A stretch of 64,000 nt of DNA, from NCBI GenBank assembly GCA_002721545.1, contig PBKR01000032.1, positions 157,585-221,584 on the forward strand, given 5' to 3'. The position numbers and the translations under genes are program-made. Of this stretch, positions 28,048-43,120 are shown one piece after another. How positions within the stretch are numbered: position 1 is the stretch's first letter; each line of letters opens with the position of its first letter. This DNA is from Nitrosomonadaceae bacterium (lineage in GTDB: Bacteria; Pseudomonadota; Gammaproteobacteria; Burkholderiales; Nitrosomonadaceae). Below the pieces are notes generated by a model. That model worked only from the letters and a program-made list of their open reading frames with translations, did not search any database and was not told the origin of the DNA.

Positions 28048-28136
28048 TTATTAATTCATATTTAAGTTATCTAGATAGAATCTAAGAGAAAGTTTAACTT
28101 TTATTTCTAGTTTATGCATGCTTATATTCAGAAAAT

Positions 28137-28164
28137 AAAAAAGGCGACCTAAGTCGCCTTTTTT
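28137..28164. terminator. Bidirectional rho-independent terminator between atpC and glmU
   Basis: GGCGAC (28143-28148) and GTCGCC (28153-28158) form a 6-bp GC-rich stem with a CTAA loop, flanked by six A on the left and six T on the right. It can stop transcription in both directions; both flanking genes run on the minus strand, so it ends the atp operon. Confidence 0.92.
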
Positions 28165-28180
28165 ACAATTTACTAATTTA

Positions 28181-28606
28181 CTAACGTGACCGCTTTCTGA
28201 ACTTCTCAATTGCTGCTATTTGAGCTATAGACTCTGCTAATTCTGCCTGAGCTCTAGCATAATCAATTTTAGAGGATTTATCTTTCATCGCTGCTTCTGC
28301 ACGCCCTTTAGCTTCAAGAGCTTTCGCTTCATCTAGATCGCCACCTCTAATAGCTGTATCAGCAAGAATAGTCACAACACTGGGCTGGACTTCTAACATC
28401 CCACCAGAGACATAAATTAATTCATCCTCTGCTTGTTCAGGAATTTTAATTCTTACCGACCCAGGTTTTATTTCTGTAATCATTGGTGCATGACGTGGAT
28501 AAATACCAACCTCACCCATTAATGCCGGCACAATAACCGCTTCAGCAACCCCGGAAAAGATTTCCTGCTCAGCACTTACCACATCTACATGTATTGTCGT
28601 TGCCAT
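28181..28606 (-). CDS. atpC: ATP synthase epsilon subunit
   Basis: This subunit of the F1 stalk regulates ATP hydrolysis. The 141-residue protein has the N-terminal beta-sandwich ([29 protein letters not shown]) and a C-terminal helical pair with the AEAAM stretch. It is the last gene of the operon, and a strong terminator follows its stop codon. Confidence 0.96.
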   Translation of the reverse strand: MATTIHVDVVSAEQEIFSGVAEAVIVPALMGEVGIYPRHAPMITEIKPGSVRIKIPEQAEDELIYVSGGMLEVQPSVVTILADTAIRGGDLDEAKALEAKGRAEAAMKDKSSKIDYARAQAELAESIAQIAAIEKFRKRSR

Positions 28607-28619
28607 AAATTAATTCTTA

Positions 28620-30005
<1,386 letters not shown>

Positions 30006-30027
30006 TTAATTACTAAATCAAAAATTA

Positions 30028-30927
30028 TTAAACTGCTGCAGCACCAGCCACTATTTCAGAAAGTTCTTTCGTTATAGCCGCTTGACGGGTCTTGTTATAA
30101 ACCAATGTAAGCTCGTTAATTACATCGCCCGCGTTATCTGATGCAGCCTTCATTGCTACCATTCGAGCAGATTGCTCAGAAGCTATATTCTCTGTCAACG
30201 ACTGATAAATAAGCGCTTCAATATACCTTACCATGATGCTATCTATTACATTTTTAGCATCAGGTTCGTATATATAATCCCATGTTCCAGCCGGTCCATC
30301 ATGATGCTTACCCTTACCTTCTTCACTATCGCCTTGTAGCCTTTCATCAGATAATGGAAGCAATTGCTCCACCATTGGCTCCTGTTTCATAGCATTAATA
30401 AAACGAGTATAAAAAAGATAGACTCGATCAAAACGATCTTCGTTGTACCCATCAAGTATTACTTTCACAGCACCAATAAGGCTTTCTAGTTTCGGTGTGT
30501 CCCCTAATCCCACAGCATTAGATACAACATTTGCACCAACACGAGTCATAAAGCCTAAACTTTTATTACCAATACAACAAATCTCGATCTGCTCTCCTTG
30601 ACCCTCCCACTCCTTAATCTTTCCTGTAGCCAAGCGCAGAATATTAGTATTTAACCCTCCACACAAACCTTTATCAGATGTAACTATAATTACACCAATA
30701 CGCTTTACCGTATCCCTTTGAATAAGAAATGGATGCTTATATTCGCTACTAGCCCGGCTCATATGTGCAGCAACATTACGAATTTTATCTCCATATGGGC
30801 GTGCTTTTTTCATTCGCTCTTGTGCTTTACGCATCTTAGAAGCAGCCACCATTTCCATAGCACGTGTGATCTTTTGCGTGTTCTTTACGCTACTGATTTT
30901 CGTCCGTATTTCTCTACTTCCTGCCAT
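30028..30927 (-). CDS. atpG: ATP synthase gamma subunit
   Basis: This is the rotary shaft of F1. The 299-residue protein begins with [20 protein letters not shown] and ends with a long helix, [23 protein letters not shown] polar insertion of about 25 residues near 200-225 (containing [11 protein letters not shown]) lies where the E. coli protein is shorter. Such insertions are seen in other betaproteobacterial gamma subunits. Confidence 0.96.
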   Translation of the reverse strand: MAGSREIRTKISSVKNTQKITRAMEMVAASKMRKAQERMKKARPYGDKIRNVAAHMSRASSEYKHPFLIQRDTVKRIGVIIVTSDKGLCGGLNTNILRLATGKIKEWEGQGEQIEICCIGNKSLGFMTRVGANVVSNAVGLGDTPKLESLIGAVKVILDGYNEDRFDRVYLFYTRFINAMKQEPMVEQLLPLSDERLQGDSEEGKGKHHDGPAGTWDYIYEPDAKNVIDSIMVRYIEALIYQSLTENIASEQSARMVAMKAASDNAGDVINELTLVYNKTRQAAITKELSEIVAGAAAV

Positions 30928-30930
30928 AAT

Positions 30931-32472
30931 TTAATAAGATCCGCTAGATTTAAAGTCTTGAACAGCTGCATCAAGATTTTTTTCTGTTTCAGCGTCAAGT
31001 TCTCCGCTTGTTTGAATTTTATCCATGATATCGCTGTAATTACTTTGTATATGGCCTTTTAATGCAGCTTCAAATGCTAGAGCACGACTTACTTCTACAT
31101 CATCTAAGTATCCCTTATTAACAGCAAACAATGTAAGCGCCATTTCAGATATACTTAAAGTTGCATATTGTGCTTGCTTCATTAATTCCGTGACCATTTT
31201 TCCACGTTCAAGCTGTTTTCTAGTAGCCTCATCAAGGTCAGAAGCAAATTGAGCAAAAGCAGCAAGTTCACGGTACTGTGCTAGTGCTAGACGCACACCA
31301 CCACCAAGTTTTTTGATGACTTTAGTTTGTGCTGCGCCACCCACCCTTGATACTGAAACACCCGCATTAATTGCTGGACGAATACCTGCATTAAATAAAT
31401 CTGTTTCCAGAAAAATCTGGCCATCAGTAATTGAAATTACGTTAGTTGGTACAAATGCTGTAACATCACCTGCCTGCGTTTCAATTACTGGCAGTGCAGT
31501 TAGTGAGCCTGTTTTGCCTTGAACCTTACCTTCAGTAGCCTTTTCTACATAATCTGCACTAACACGAGCAGCACGCTCTAATAATCTAGAATGTAGATAG
31601 AATACATCACCAGGATAAGCCTCTCGTCCTGGCGGACGACGTAGTAGCAATGATATTTGCCGATATGCCCAAGCTTGCTTAGTTAAATCATCATAAATAA
31701 TAAGAGCATCTTCTCCCCTATCACGGAAGTATTCTCCCATCGTACAGCCAGAATAAGGCGCAATAAATTGCATTGCTGCAGATTCCGATGCAGTTGCGGC
31801 AACAACAATTGTGTATTCCATAGCGCCATGTTCTTCTAATTTACGCACCACATTGGCAACTGACGATGCCTTCTGGCCAACTGCAACATAAATACAGGTC
31901 ATATTCTGACCTTTTTGATTAATAATGGCATCAATTGCAACTGCTGTTTTGCCTGTTTGGCGATCACCAATTATCAATTCACGTTGTCCTCGACCTATAG
32001 GAACCATCGCATCAATTGATTTCAAACCAGTTTGCACTGGTTGGTCCACAGACTGCCTCCAGATTACTCCAGGCGCTATCTTTTCAATTGGCTCAGACTC
32101 TGCCGCAGTTACTGGACCTTTACCATCAACAGGCTGCCCCAACGAATTAACAACCCTACCTTTTAATTCATCACCTACTGGGACCTCCAAAATACGCCCG
32201 GTACATTTTACAATGTCGCCTTCAGTAATATGCTCATATTCTCCTAAAATCACGGCCCCTACAGAATCTCGCTCTAGATTGAGCGCTAACCCAAATGTGT
32301 TGCCTGGAAACTCCAGCATTTCTCCTTGCATCACATCAGATAAGCCGTGAACGCGTACAATTCCATCAGTGACCGAAACTACGGTACCCTGAGTTTTAAT
32401 TTCTGAAGCGGCATCAAGCCCTTCTATTTTGTTTCTAATTAATTCGCTAATTTCAGATGGATTTAACTGCAT
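30931..32472 (-). CDS. atpA: ATP synthase alpha subunit
   Basis: This is the non-catalytic nucleotide-binding F1 subunit. The 513-residue protein has the P-loop GDRQTGKTA (about 169-177) and the ATPase alpha/beta signature [13 protein letters not shown]. It is 3 nt upstream of atpG, so the two are closely coupled. Confidence 0.97.
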   Translation of the reverse strand: MQLNPSEISELIRNKIEGLDAASEIKTQGTVVSVTDGIVRVHGLSDVMQGEMLEFPGNTFGLALNLERDSVGAVILGEYEHITEGDIVKCTGRILEVPVGDELKGRVVNSLGQPVDGKGPVTAAESEPIEKIAPGVIWRQSVDQPVQTGLKSIDAMVPIGRGQRELIIGDRQTGKTAVAIDAIINQKGQNMTCIYVAVGQKASSVANVVRKLEEHGAMEYTIVVAATASESAAMQFIAPYSGCTMGEYFRDRGEDALIIYDDLTKQAWAYRQISLLLRRPPGREAYPGDVFYLHSRLLERAARVSADYVEKATEGKVQGKTGSLTALPVIETQAGDVTAFVPTNVISITDGQIFLETDLFNAGIRPAINAGVSVSRVGGAAQTKVIKKLGGGVRLALAQYRELAAFAQFASDLDEATRKQLERGKMVTELMKQAQYATLSISEMALTLFAVNKGYLDDVEVSRALAFEAALKGHIQSNYSDIMDKIQTSGELDAETEKNLDAAVQDFKSSGSY

Positions 32473-32484
32473 TTCTTTTAACTC

Positions 32485-33045
32485 CTAGCTTTTAAGCGCT
32501 ACAGACATGGCTTCAAGTTTTGCACGTACAGAGGCATCAAATACCTCGTCGCCAATTTCAACTTTTACCCCACCTATTAATTCTGGTTTAACATCTACTG
32601 TGGCCTCTATTTTGCATTTAAACTTAGATTCGAGACCTGTTACTAAGTCATTAATTTGTTGACTACTCATAGCAAATGCTGAACTAATCTTAGCTTCCAG
32701 CATCCCATCATGGCGCGTTTTCAATTGCTCAAATAATACGCTTACTTCTGGCAACACCCCAATTCTCTTATTTTCAACTAACAATAATATAAAGGTATGG
32801 CTGTCTTTACTGAGCTTCTTCCCACATATGTCAAAATGGATAATGCCGCAAATATCCAGCAACAATTCACCCAAATACTTTGCAGATATCTTTGGGTTAT
32901 CGAGAAGGGCTCTAATACGCTCATTATCTGCCACAAAGGCAGTAATTTTTAACATATTAGACCAATCAGGTAAATTATTACCTGATTTAGCTAGTTTAAA
33001 TGCTGCTTCTGCATAAGGCCTTGCAATTGTTAGCGCTTCAGCCAT
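32485..33045 (-). CDS. atpH: ATP synthase delta subunit
   Basis: Delta links F1 to the peripheral stalk. The 186-residue protein has the N-terminal ARPYAEAAFKLA motif and the C-terminal LIGGVKVEIGDEVFDASVRAKL. The length is slightly above the usual 178. It starts 3 nt after the atpF stop codon. Confidence 0.95.
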   Translation of the reverse strand: MAEALTIARPYAEAAFKLAKSGNNLPDWSNMLKITAFVADNERIRALLDNPKISAKYLGELLLDICGIIHFDICGKKLSKDSHTFILLLVENKRIGVLPEVSVLFEQLKTRHDGMLEAKISSAFAMSSQQINDLVTGLESKFKCKIEATVDVKPELIGGVKVEIGDEVFDASVRAKLEAMSVALKS

Positions 33046-33048
33046 TGA

Positions 33049-33519
33049 TTATAGCTCTGCCTTAATTGTTTTAAGTAATTCAGCGTGGGCTTTAGCGTCA
33101 ACTTCCCGATCAAGAATCTTTGCTGCCCCAGCTACTGCTAAATCAGCAACATTTTGCCGCAAAACTTCCCTAGCACGGAAAATTTCTTGTTCAACTTCTG
33201 CCTTTGCACTAGCTACTATACGATCTCCCTCTTCTTTAGCAAGACCCTTTGCTTCCTCAACTACTTGAGATGAACGTTTCTCAGCTTGAGCAATTATTTC
33301 CGCAGCCTTCTGTTTTGCTTTCTCTAAATCCTCAGAGGCAGCTTTAGAGGCTAACTCCAACTCACGCTTACCTTGCTCTCCCGCTGCCAATCCATCGGCA
33401 ATTTGTTTCTTACGATCACTTAACGCCTGCATTATAGGCGGCCATACATATTTCATACAAAACCATACAAACAAAACGAACATGATTGTTTGTGCGATTA
33501 AGGTAGCATTGATATTCAT
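33049..33519 (-). CDS. atpF: ATP synthase Fo subunit b
   Basis: Subunit b forms the peripheral stalk dimer. The 156-residue protein has one N-terminal membrane helix (about 7-25, with the conserved [12 protein letters not shown]) and a long charged coiled coil rich in Ala, Glu and Lys. It is the standard single b form, not b/b'. Confidence 0.96.
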   Translation of the reverse strand: MNINATLIAQTIMFVLFVWFCMKYVWPPIMQALSDRKKQIADGLAAGEQGKRELELASKAASEDLEKAKQKAAEIIAQAEKRSSQVVEEAKGLAKEEGDRIVASAKAEVEQEIFRAREVLRQNVADLAVAGAAKILDREVDAKAHAELLKTIKAEL

Positions 33520-33555
33520 GTGCGAACCTTTTTAATAAAAAACGATGTTGCGGCC

Positions 33556-33801
<246 letters not shown>

Positions 33802-33824
33802 CTATAAATAAAATAATGCAAAAA

Positions 33825-34733
<909 letters not shown>

Positions 34734-35111
34734 TTAATTACCTTTATTCCTGCCTTGTAGCGGAGCGATTATCCACGCCAACTGATTCACTACAAAACCA
34801 ATTAAGACTGCTAAAGGAACAAGCTTTAATACACCCATCCCTATAGCTAAAAGTGCACTTAGCACCAAAAAACGCTCCACTCCGGAGCGATAAAATATCC
34901 ACAAATAATGCTTCGCATCTCTCAGAATTTTATGTTTAACGCTTTCCATACGCCAAAGCAGTAACAAAGTATTAATTAAAGCAACTGCTCCACCATATAT
35001 CACCGCCCATGCTTCTTCTTCACCTTCTAGGGTATATGCAATAATCCCTATTATTATGGAAATTACGATTTGCAATACTGCTGTACGGTGAACGCTGGAT
35101 TTCATTACCAC
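34734..35111 (-). CDS. atpI: ATP synthase-associated protein AtpI
   Basis: AtpI is a small membrane protein at the head of atp operons that aids c-ring assembly. The 125-residue protein has four predicted membrane helices. The frame begins with GTG at 35111; an ATG at 35105 is two codons later and may be the true start, and no strong ribosome site separates them. The operon promoter lies about 40 bp upstream. Confidence 0.88.
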   Translation of the reverse strand: MVMKSSVHRTAVLQIVISIIIGIIAYTLEGEEEAWAVIYGGAVALINTLLLLWRMESVKHKILRDAKHYLWIFYRSGVERFLVLSALLAIGMGVLKLVPLAVLIGFVVNQLAWIIAPLQGRNKGN

Positions 35112-35535
35112 ATCTCAACGCATGATTTCCGAAGTCCAACTCTAGGAAAAGCGAAATTTTAATGTTTCATTTAAAGACTGTCAAGGGACAACTCTTGGGG
35201 ATTCTAAGCCACACATCTTGATAAAGATTAATTGACTTAAAATCAAAGGAATTAATATAACAAAACTTTAATAGATTTATATAAATATTTTTTAGTCTTA
35301 TTAAATTTATTTATCCCTAAATATTAATCAATAAAAATACCCAATCATATAAATTCTGGTTCTTGACCATAAAGAAGAGTAGCTCTACTATGGCAATAAT
35401 CTAATAGTATCCATTTTTTAATTTATAAAAATTAGTCATAAATAAATTTAAGCGATACTTTGTATTTAAAGTTGAGTCGTGACCTTAACAACATATTCAG
35501 AAATATCATGCATAGAAAAAATCCAATTAATAACA
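35112..35535. other. Divergent intergenic region atpI / yggS
   Basis: The gap of over 400 bp holds the atp operon promoter on the minus strand and must hold the yggS promoter. The rest, 35220-35460, is extremely AT-rich with no gene or RNA that I can recognise. The parAB genes, found near atpI in many proteobacteria, are absent here. Confidence 0.5.
35156..35184 (-). promoter_or_regulatory. Sigma70-type promoter of the atp operon
   Basis: On the minus strand a perfect -35 box TTGACA (35184-35179) is followed after exactly 17 bp by TAAAAT (35161-35156). Transcription would start near 35149, about 40 nt before atpI. Confidence 0.8.
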
Positions 35536-37538
<2,003 letters not shown>

Positions 37539-37570
37539 AGATAATAAATTTATAAGAATACGTGTACAAA

Positions 37571-38899
37571 TTAATTATTTTTTTCTTTTTTTATAGCCCC
37601 TACTACAACAGCCACCATCTCTTCTGGAGGAATACGTCTCTGGAACGCATCTTTAATCTGCGCCACTGTAACACTATCAACAGCATTCACGTAATCATCT
37701 AGAAAAGTAAGGGGCAGCTTATAAAATCCTATTACCGCAAGATACCCCATGATTTTCTTATTACTGTCTAGACGCAAAGGAAAACCTCCAATAATATTCC
37801 CCTTTGCAGCAATCAACTCTTTCTCGGTTGGCCCTTTAGCAACAAAATTAGCTAAAACTTTTTGTGTAATCATTAAAGCTTTTTCAGATTGATCTTTTTT
37901 GGTCTGCAAACCAATTTGAAACGGTCCCGACTGCTTTAATGGGAAAAAACCACTGTGAACACTGTAAGCTAGCCCACGTTTCTGTCGAATCTCTTCCATT
38001 AAGCGAGACGCAAATCCACCGCCACCAAGAATATAATTTCCTACTAATAATGGATAGTAATCTGGGTCATCTCGCTTTAGCCCTAGATAACCTAACAAAA
38101 TATGGCTTTGTGATGCAGGATGCATAATTCTTTTAATATTAGAAACAGGTTTAGACGCCGATGGTATTATTTTAACAGTCTTACCCCGCGGCAAATCCTT
38201 TGATAATGTCTCGGCGATCATAGCCGCTTCAACACGACTTATATCACCCATAATTGAAATTACAGAATTTTCAGCCAAATAATGAGACTGATAAAAATCA
38301 ATTAAATCTTTACGCTTTAATCTACTTAATGTATCTATTTCACCAGAACCTCTCAACCCATAAGGATGCGACCCATATAACATTTTTGTTAGCGTATGAT
38401 TTGCAATGTAGCTAGGCTTAGTCTCTGCTTCTTTTAGCCATGAAATTACTCTCGCTCGTTCTCTTTCTAATACTTTTTCAGGAAACTCTGGGCGCTGTAT
38501 CACTTTAAAAAAAATATCTAACGCTTGGCTACGTTCATTTTTATTACTTAAGGTTCGAAGTAAAACACCAGCACGATCTGGATCAAATCGAATACTTAGC
38601 TCTGCACCAACATCAGCTAGCGACTTAGATATTTTATCTTCAGATAAACCGCCCGCCCCAAGGTCAAGAAGCTTTAAAGTCAAATTTGCACAACCCGATT
38701 TTTCGGGGATATCAGCACCACTACCCGCACTAAAATCTATTCCTATATCAAGTATTGGCAAACCATGATTCTCTATAAAAAATACCCGCGCACCAGAAGA
38801 GGTTTGCCAATGCTGAATAGGAAGGGTAGCTAGGGTCCACTGTGGATAAACCCCCAAAAGTAAAATAATAAAAAAGAAAATTGATTTTAATGAAGCCAT
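37571..38899 (-). CDS. M16-family peptidase, non-catalytic subunit
   Basis: The protein has the M16 fold (about 442 residues) and a signal peptide, but where HxxEH is expected it reads CANLTLKLLDLG, so the zinc site is absent. Such proteins pair with an active M16 subunit, here the neighbour 44 bp upstream. The late GGFASRLMEEIRQKRGLAYS motif is well kept. I start at ATG 38899; a TTG four codons earlier is possible. The substrate of the periplasmic pair is not known from sequence. Confidence 0.9.
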   Translation of the reverse strand: MASLKSIFFFIILLLGVYPQWTLATLPIQHWQTSSGARVFFIENHGLPILDIGIDFSAGSGADIPEKSGCANLTLKLLDLGAGGLSEDKISKSLADVGAELSIRFDPDRAGVLLRTLSNKNERSQALDIFFKVIQRPEFPEKVLERERARVISWLKEAETKPSYIANHTLTKMLYGSHPYGLRGSGEIDTLSRLKRKDLIDFYQSHYLAENSVISIMGDISRVEAAMIAETLSKDLPRGKTVKIIPSASKPVSNIKRIMHPASQSHILLGYLGLKRDDPDYYPLLVGNYILGGGGFASRLMEEIRQKRGLAYSVHSGFFPLKQSGPFQIGLQTKKDQSEKALMITQKVLANFVAKGPTEKELIAAKGNIIGGFPLRLDSNKKIMGYLAVIGFYKLPLTFLDDYVNAVDSVTVAQIKDAFQRRIPPEEMVAVVVGAIKKEKNN

Positions 38900-38943
38900 T
38901 TTCCTAAGCAATCTTTATATAAGCCTACTTTAAATTAATATAT

Positions 38944-40347
38944 TTAATGACGTAATTTTGAAGATGGATAAATAGTATCTCTTTCCTCTATTAGCTGAGG
39001 GTTAAGTACTGCCACTGTCAAGCTGTCATCTATTAGATATTTTATTACTACATCACGAACCTGCTTAGCAGTAACAGCCTTCAGCTTATTTATAATCGTA
39101 TCTAAATTATGATATGACAACCCGACAGATTCTAATTGACCAATCTGCATCGCTTGATAAAACATTGAATCAAGTCGAAATACGTGACTAGATAACACCT
39201 GTGCTTTAGCCCGAGAGAGCTCCTTCTCAGTTACGCCAACACTGGCTATTCTTGCAATTTCATTACGCAAAGCTGCCTCTAACTCATCTGCTGACCTCCC
39301 TTCACTTGGCGTGCCATTCAAAAAAAACATACTGGGGCCACGCCCTACTGAATCGTAATCAGCATTTATCGAAATAGCAATTTGTTGATCACGAACCAAT
39401 TCTTTATTTAATCTTGCTGACTCATTACCATCTAATATTCCTACTAACATCTCCAATGCATAAGGCTCCCAGTCATTATCTACATCACGTAAAATCGGCG
39501 CATGATACCCCATAATAAGATAAGGCATCTTAGCCGGGGCTTTTACTTCTATCCGTTTAATTCCCGTTTGCACCACTTCTTGCTGCGGCTTACGTAAAGC
39601 TAAAGATAATATAGGACGAGATTCAATATTTCCATAATATTTTTGTGCTAAAAAATATACTTCTTTTGGATCTACATCCCCCACTATTACTAATACGGCA
39701 TTGTTAGGAGCATACCAGCGGTCATACCATTCCTGGGTATCAGCAACACTCATATTCTCCAAGTCACTCATCCAACCAACAATTGGGCGCCTGTATGGAT
39801 GCGACTGATATGCAACAGACATTATTTTTTCATATAAAAGAGCATGTGGCTGGTCATCCGTACGTAACCGACGCTCCTCCATTACAACTTTAATTTCTTT
39901 GGCAAACTCTTCTTTTGTCAGAACCAAATTACGCATTCGATCAGCTTCTAATTTCATAGCCAGCGCTAAATTAGATTTGTGTAGCTGTTGGAAATAACCC
40001 GTATAATCACGACTAGTAAATGCATTATCACGCCCACCTACTGCTGCTATTTTTTTAGAAAAATCGCCTTTACTAACATTTCTAGTTCCCTTAAACATCA
40101 TATGCTCCAATACGTGAGCAACACCAGTAGTACCATTCAGTTCATCAATACTTCCTGCCTTATACCATATTTGAGATACAACTACTGGAGAACGATGATC
40201 TTCCTTAATAATTATTTTTAGACCATTAGCAAGAATGTACTCATGAGGATTAGCAAAAGCTTCAGAAGTAACAAATATAGCTAATATGAAAATAAAACCT
40301 GCTAACCTACAAAGTTGAAAATACAAACTGGAATTTAATTTCATTTT
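38944..40347 (-). CDS. M16-family zinc peptidase, catalytic subunit
   Basis: This is a periplasmic insulinase-type peptidase. The inverted zinc motif HxxEH is present in HVLEHMMFKGT, with the third ligand in the VVMEERR stretch. A signal peptide covers the first ~30 residues when starting at ATG 40347 (467 residues); an upstream start at 40398 adds 17 residues before the signal peptide and is less likely. It forms a catalytic/non-catalytic pair with the next gene. Confidence 0.92.
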   Translation of the reverse strand, partial: KMKLNSSLYFQLCRLAGFIFILAIFVTSEAFANPHEYILANGLKIIIKEDHRSPVVVSQIWYKAGSIDELNGTTGVAHVLEHMMFKGTRNVSKGDFSKKIAAVGGRDNAFTSRDYTGYFQQLHKSNLALAMKLEADRMRNLVLTKEEFAKEIKVVMEERRLRTDDQPHALLYEKIMSVAYQSHPYRRPIVGWMSDLENMSVADTQEWYDRWYAPNNAVLVIVGDVDPKEVYFLAQKYYGNIESRPILSLALRKPQQEVVQTGIKRIEVKAPAKMPYLIMGYHAPILRDVDNDWEPYALEMLVGILDGNESARLNKELVRDQQIAISINADYDSVGRGPSMFFLNGTPSEGRSADELEAALRNEIARIASVGVTEKELSRAKAQVLSSHVFRLDSMFYQAMQIGQLESVGLSYHNLDTIINKLKAVTAKQVRDVVIKYLIDDSLTVAVLNPQLIEERDTIYPSSKLRH

Positions 40348-40520
40348 TAACAACCTAATATTAATATAATAGAATAAAATTTCACTTATTACGCCCAACG
40401 ATAAACCAATTTAATTTGACAGCCTATCAAAATGAAAAGTTTCACTAAATATAAGAACAGTCTAATCCAAACCAAATTTTTATTTCCTTACCAAATGACC
40501 ATCACCAGTCGAGGCTTATC

Positions 40521-41414
40521 ATGACCTGGGGAAACCTAGGGAGGCGCTTATCAAGCTTACTAAGCAACGGCAAAATAGATGAGAATCTCTATGAAGAGTT
40601 AGAAACGATATTACTTACCGCCGATGTAGGTATACATGCTACCACCTGGCTACTTAACGCATTACGCAAACAAGTAAAGCAAGAGGGTTTAACTAATGCA
40701 ACAGAATTAAAAAAAGCACTAAAAGAAACTTTATCTGCTTTACTTTCCCCGCTCGAGCACACCTTTGATTCTAGCACAGAGAAACCATTTGTTATTATGA
40801 TTACAGGTGTAAATGGTGTAGGAAAAACCACATCTGTTGGTAAGCTTGCAAATTATTTTCAATCCCAAAAGAAATCCGTATTACTTGCCGCCGGCGACAC
40901 GTTTCGAGCAGCTGCTCGCGAACAACTAATTATTTGGGGAGAACGCAATCATATATCTGTCATTTCACAAGACACCAATAAAAAACAAAGTGGCGACCCT
41001 GCTGCAATTATTTTTGATGCAATTAATGCCGCCAATGCACGTAATATAGATATTGTATTGGCAGATACCGCCGGCCGCCTAACAACACAATTACATCTTA
41101 TGGAAGAAATCAAAAAAATAAAAAGAGTTATCTCAAAAGCGAATAAAAGTGCACCTCATGAAGTGTTATTAGTCCTTGATGCCAATACTGGCCAAAATGC
41201 TACCAGTCAATTGCAAGCATTTGATGAGGCATTAAACATTACAGGTATTATACTTACTAAACTTGATGGCACTGCCAAAGGCGGGGTAATTGCAGCTATT
41301 GCTATGCAGCGAAAACAAAACCCAATTCCTTTATATTTTATTGGGACAGGTGAGGATATTAAGGATTTGCAACCTTTTGATGCAAAAAAATTTATAGAGG
41401 CTTTATTCGATTAA
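40521..41414 (+). CDS. ftsY: Signal recognition particle receptor FtsY
   Basis: FtsY receives SRP-ribosome complexes at the membrane. At 297 residues it consists almost only of the NG GTPase domain and lacks the long acidic A domain of E. coli. GTPase motifs are GVNGVGKTT (about 95-103), AADTFRAAA slightly changed to AAGDTFRAAAREQL, DTAGR and TKLDGTAKGG. It opens the ftsY-ftsE-ftsX-rpoH run. Confidence 0.96.
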   Translation: MTWGNLGRRLSSLLSNGKIDENLYEELETILLTADVGIHATTWLLNALRKQVKQEGLTNATELKKALKETLSALLSPLEHTFDSSTEKPFVIMITGVNGVGKTTSVGKLANYFQSQKKSVLLAAGDTFRAAAREQLIIWGERNHISVISQDTNKKQSGDPAAIIFDAINAANARNIDIVLADTAGRLTTQLHLMEEIKKIKRVISKANKSAPHEVLLVLDANTGQNATSQLQAFDEALNITGIILTKLDGTAKGGVIAAIAMQRKQNPIPLYFIGTGEDIKDLQPFDAKKFIEALFD

Positions 41415-41460
41415 TTTTTCTACACTTAATGAAATATCTCTGTAATCTAAAAATTTTTAT

Positions 41461-42114
41461 ATGATTATCTTCAGCAATATCTATAAACGCTATCCAAATG
41501 GATTTGAGGCTGTAAAAAATATTGCCTTCACTATTAATCAAGGAGAAATGGTTTTTATAACCGGGCCCTCTGGTGCCGGCAAAAGTACGATTTTAAAATT
41601 AATTGGGGCTATCGAACGCCCTACAGCTGGTGATATTATTGTCAATCATCATAATGTTAGTAAATTAAAAAGCCGTACAATTCCATTTTTAAGACGTAAC
41701 ATTGGCATGGTTTTCCAAGATCAAAAAATTTTATTTGATCGTTCAGTATTTGAAAATATTATCCTACCTTTACAAATATGTGGCCTTGATCGTCAATCAG
41801 CAATTCAGCGAGTCCATGCAGCCCTAGATAAAGTAGGGTTATTAGGCAAAGAAAAAAACCTTCCTATTACACTATCAGGTGGTGAGCGACAAAGATTATG
41901 TATAGCTCGTGCTGTAGTCAATCGACCCTCTATTCTTGTTGCCGATGAGCCAACTGCCTATCTCGATAAGAGCGATACAAAGGACATTATGAATATGTTT
42001 GAATCATTTCATAATGTAGGCGTAACGGTACTGATTACCACCCCTAATACAGATGTTTCTACATATTCCCAGCACCGTATTTTAACTTTAAATCAAGGAG
42101 AGCTAATAGCATGA
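41461..42114 (+). CDS. ftsE: Cell-division ABC ATPase FtsE, with atypical H- and D-loops
   Basis: FtsE with FtsX controls septal peptidoglycan hydrolases. Walker A GPSGAGKST (35-43), signature LSGGERQR (138-145) and Walker B ILVADEP (158-164) are intact. Two switch elements are not: the D-loop is AYLD instead of GNLD (166-169), and the H-loop reads ITTPNTD, so the histidine expected at position 195 is proline. The rest of the C-terminus aligns well, so no frameshift is involved. Such an FtsE may bind ATP but hydrolyse it poorly. It overlaps ftsX by 4 nt. Confidence 0.93.
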   Translation: MIIFSNIYKRYPNGFEAVKNIAFTINQGEMVFITGPSGAGKSTILKLIGAIERPTAGDIIVNHHNVSKLKSRTIPFLRRNIGMVFQDQKILFDRSVFENIILPLQICGLDRQSAIQRVHAALDKVGLLGKEKNLPITLSGGERQRLCIARAVVNRPSILVADEPTAYLDKSDTKDIMNMFESFHNVGVTVLITTPNTDVSTYSQHRILTLNQGELIA

Positions 42115-43001
42115 GCACTTGGCTTTCTTATCACTGGCATGCATTTTTTCTATCTCTTAGAAGATTATTTGAAGCACCATTTACAAGCTTATTAAATATT
42201 ATTGTAATAGGTATTGCTTTCAGCTTCCCTACTGGCATGTATATGCTACTAGATAACATTCAGAATTTGTCTGGTCAGTTGTCAGGAGCGCCACAATTAA
42301 GTATATTTTTAAAGTCTGATACAAACAAAGCTGCCATAGAAAGATTAAAATCACATTTAAAACAGCATCCAGAGATTGCAAATTTCCAGTTCATTTCTAA
42401 AGAAGATGCTCTAAAACAATTAGAAAAAGAAGGCGGGCTAGCTGATGTATTAAATAGCCTAACAAGAAACCCATTACCTGATGCATTCATAATTGATGCC
42501 AAAGATACTTCTCCTGAAACACTAAAAAGATTACGAGCAGAAATGCTAGACTGGCCCAATTCTGAGCATGTTCAACTTGATTCTACTTGGATGGAAAAAT
42601 TAAATGCATTAATAAAACTTGGGGCATTAGTGGTTCTGATACTTACAATCTTATTAAGCTCTGCTTTAATAATAATAACTTTCAACACTATTCGCTTACA
42701 AATTCTTACAAAACGCGATGAAATTGAAGTGTCAAAACTGATTGGAGCGACTAGTAATTTTATACGGCGGCCTTTTCTATATTTTGGCGCAATTCAGAGC
42801 ATGGCAGGAGGAGCTATAGCATGGCTTATTGTAGCCATAATAATAACTTTAATAAATGATGAGTTATTAAATATGATACAAATATACACCATTAATTTTC
42901 AATTAACCCATATTTCTTATGAAGACAGCATCTTTCTATTATTATTTTCATTTTGGCTAGGTTGGCTAGGATCGTGGCTATCGGTTACAAGCCACCTATA
43001 A
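42111..43001 (+). CDS. ftsX: Cell-division protein FtsX
   Basis: FtsX is the membrane partner of FtsE. The 296-residue protein has four membrane helices (about 21-45, 168-192, 222-246, 270-290) and a periplasmic loop with QFISKEDALKQLEKEGG, followed by NPLPDAFII, all conserved. The FtsX domain motif KRDEIEVSKLIGAT is present. It starts within the ftsE stop region. Confidence 0.94.
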   Translation: MSTWLSYHWHAFFLSLRRLFEAPFTSLLNIIVIGIAFSFPTGMYMLLDNIQNLSGQLSGAPQLSIFLKSDTNKAAIERLKSHLKQHPEIANFQFISKEDALKQLEKEGGLADVLNSLTRNPLPDAFIIDAKDTSPETLKRLRAEMLDWPNSEHVQLDSTWMEKLNALIKLGALVVLILTILLSSALIIITFNTIRLQILTKRDEIEVSKLIGATSNFIRRPFLYFGAIQSMAGGAIAWLIVAIIITLINDELLNMIQIYTINFQLTHISYEDSIFLLLFSFWLGWLGSWLSVTSHL

Positions 43002-43120
43002 CAAATAGAATCCTAAATAACTATAAAAAACGCCATCTTATCTACAGAAACTTTTAAGACAATTAGCACTCAAAGCCATAAAGATGTTAAAATTAATAGT
43101 TATAATATAAGGAGCAAGCA

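Noticed and set aside
31925-32350. A 141-codon plus-strand frame inside atpA
   Set aside because: Antisense shadow of a highly conserved gene, with Ser/Pro/Thr-rich composition and no ribosome site.
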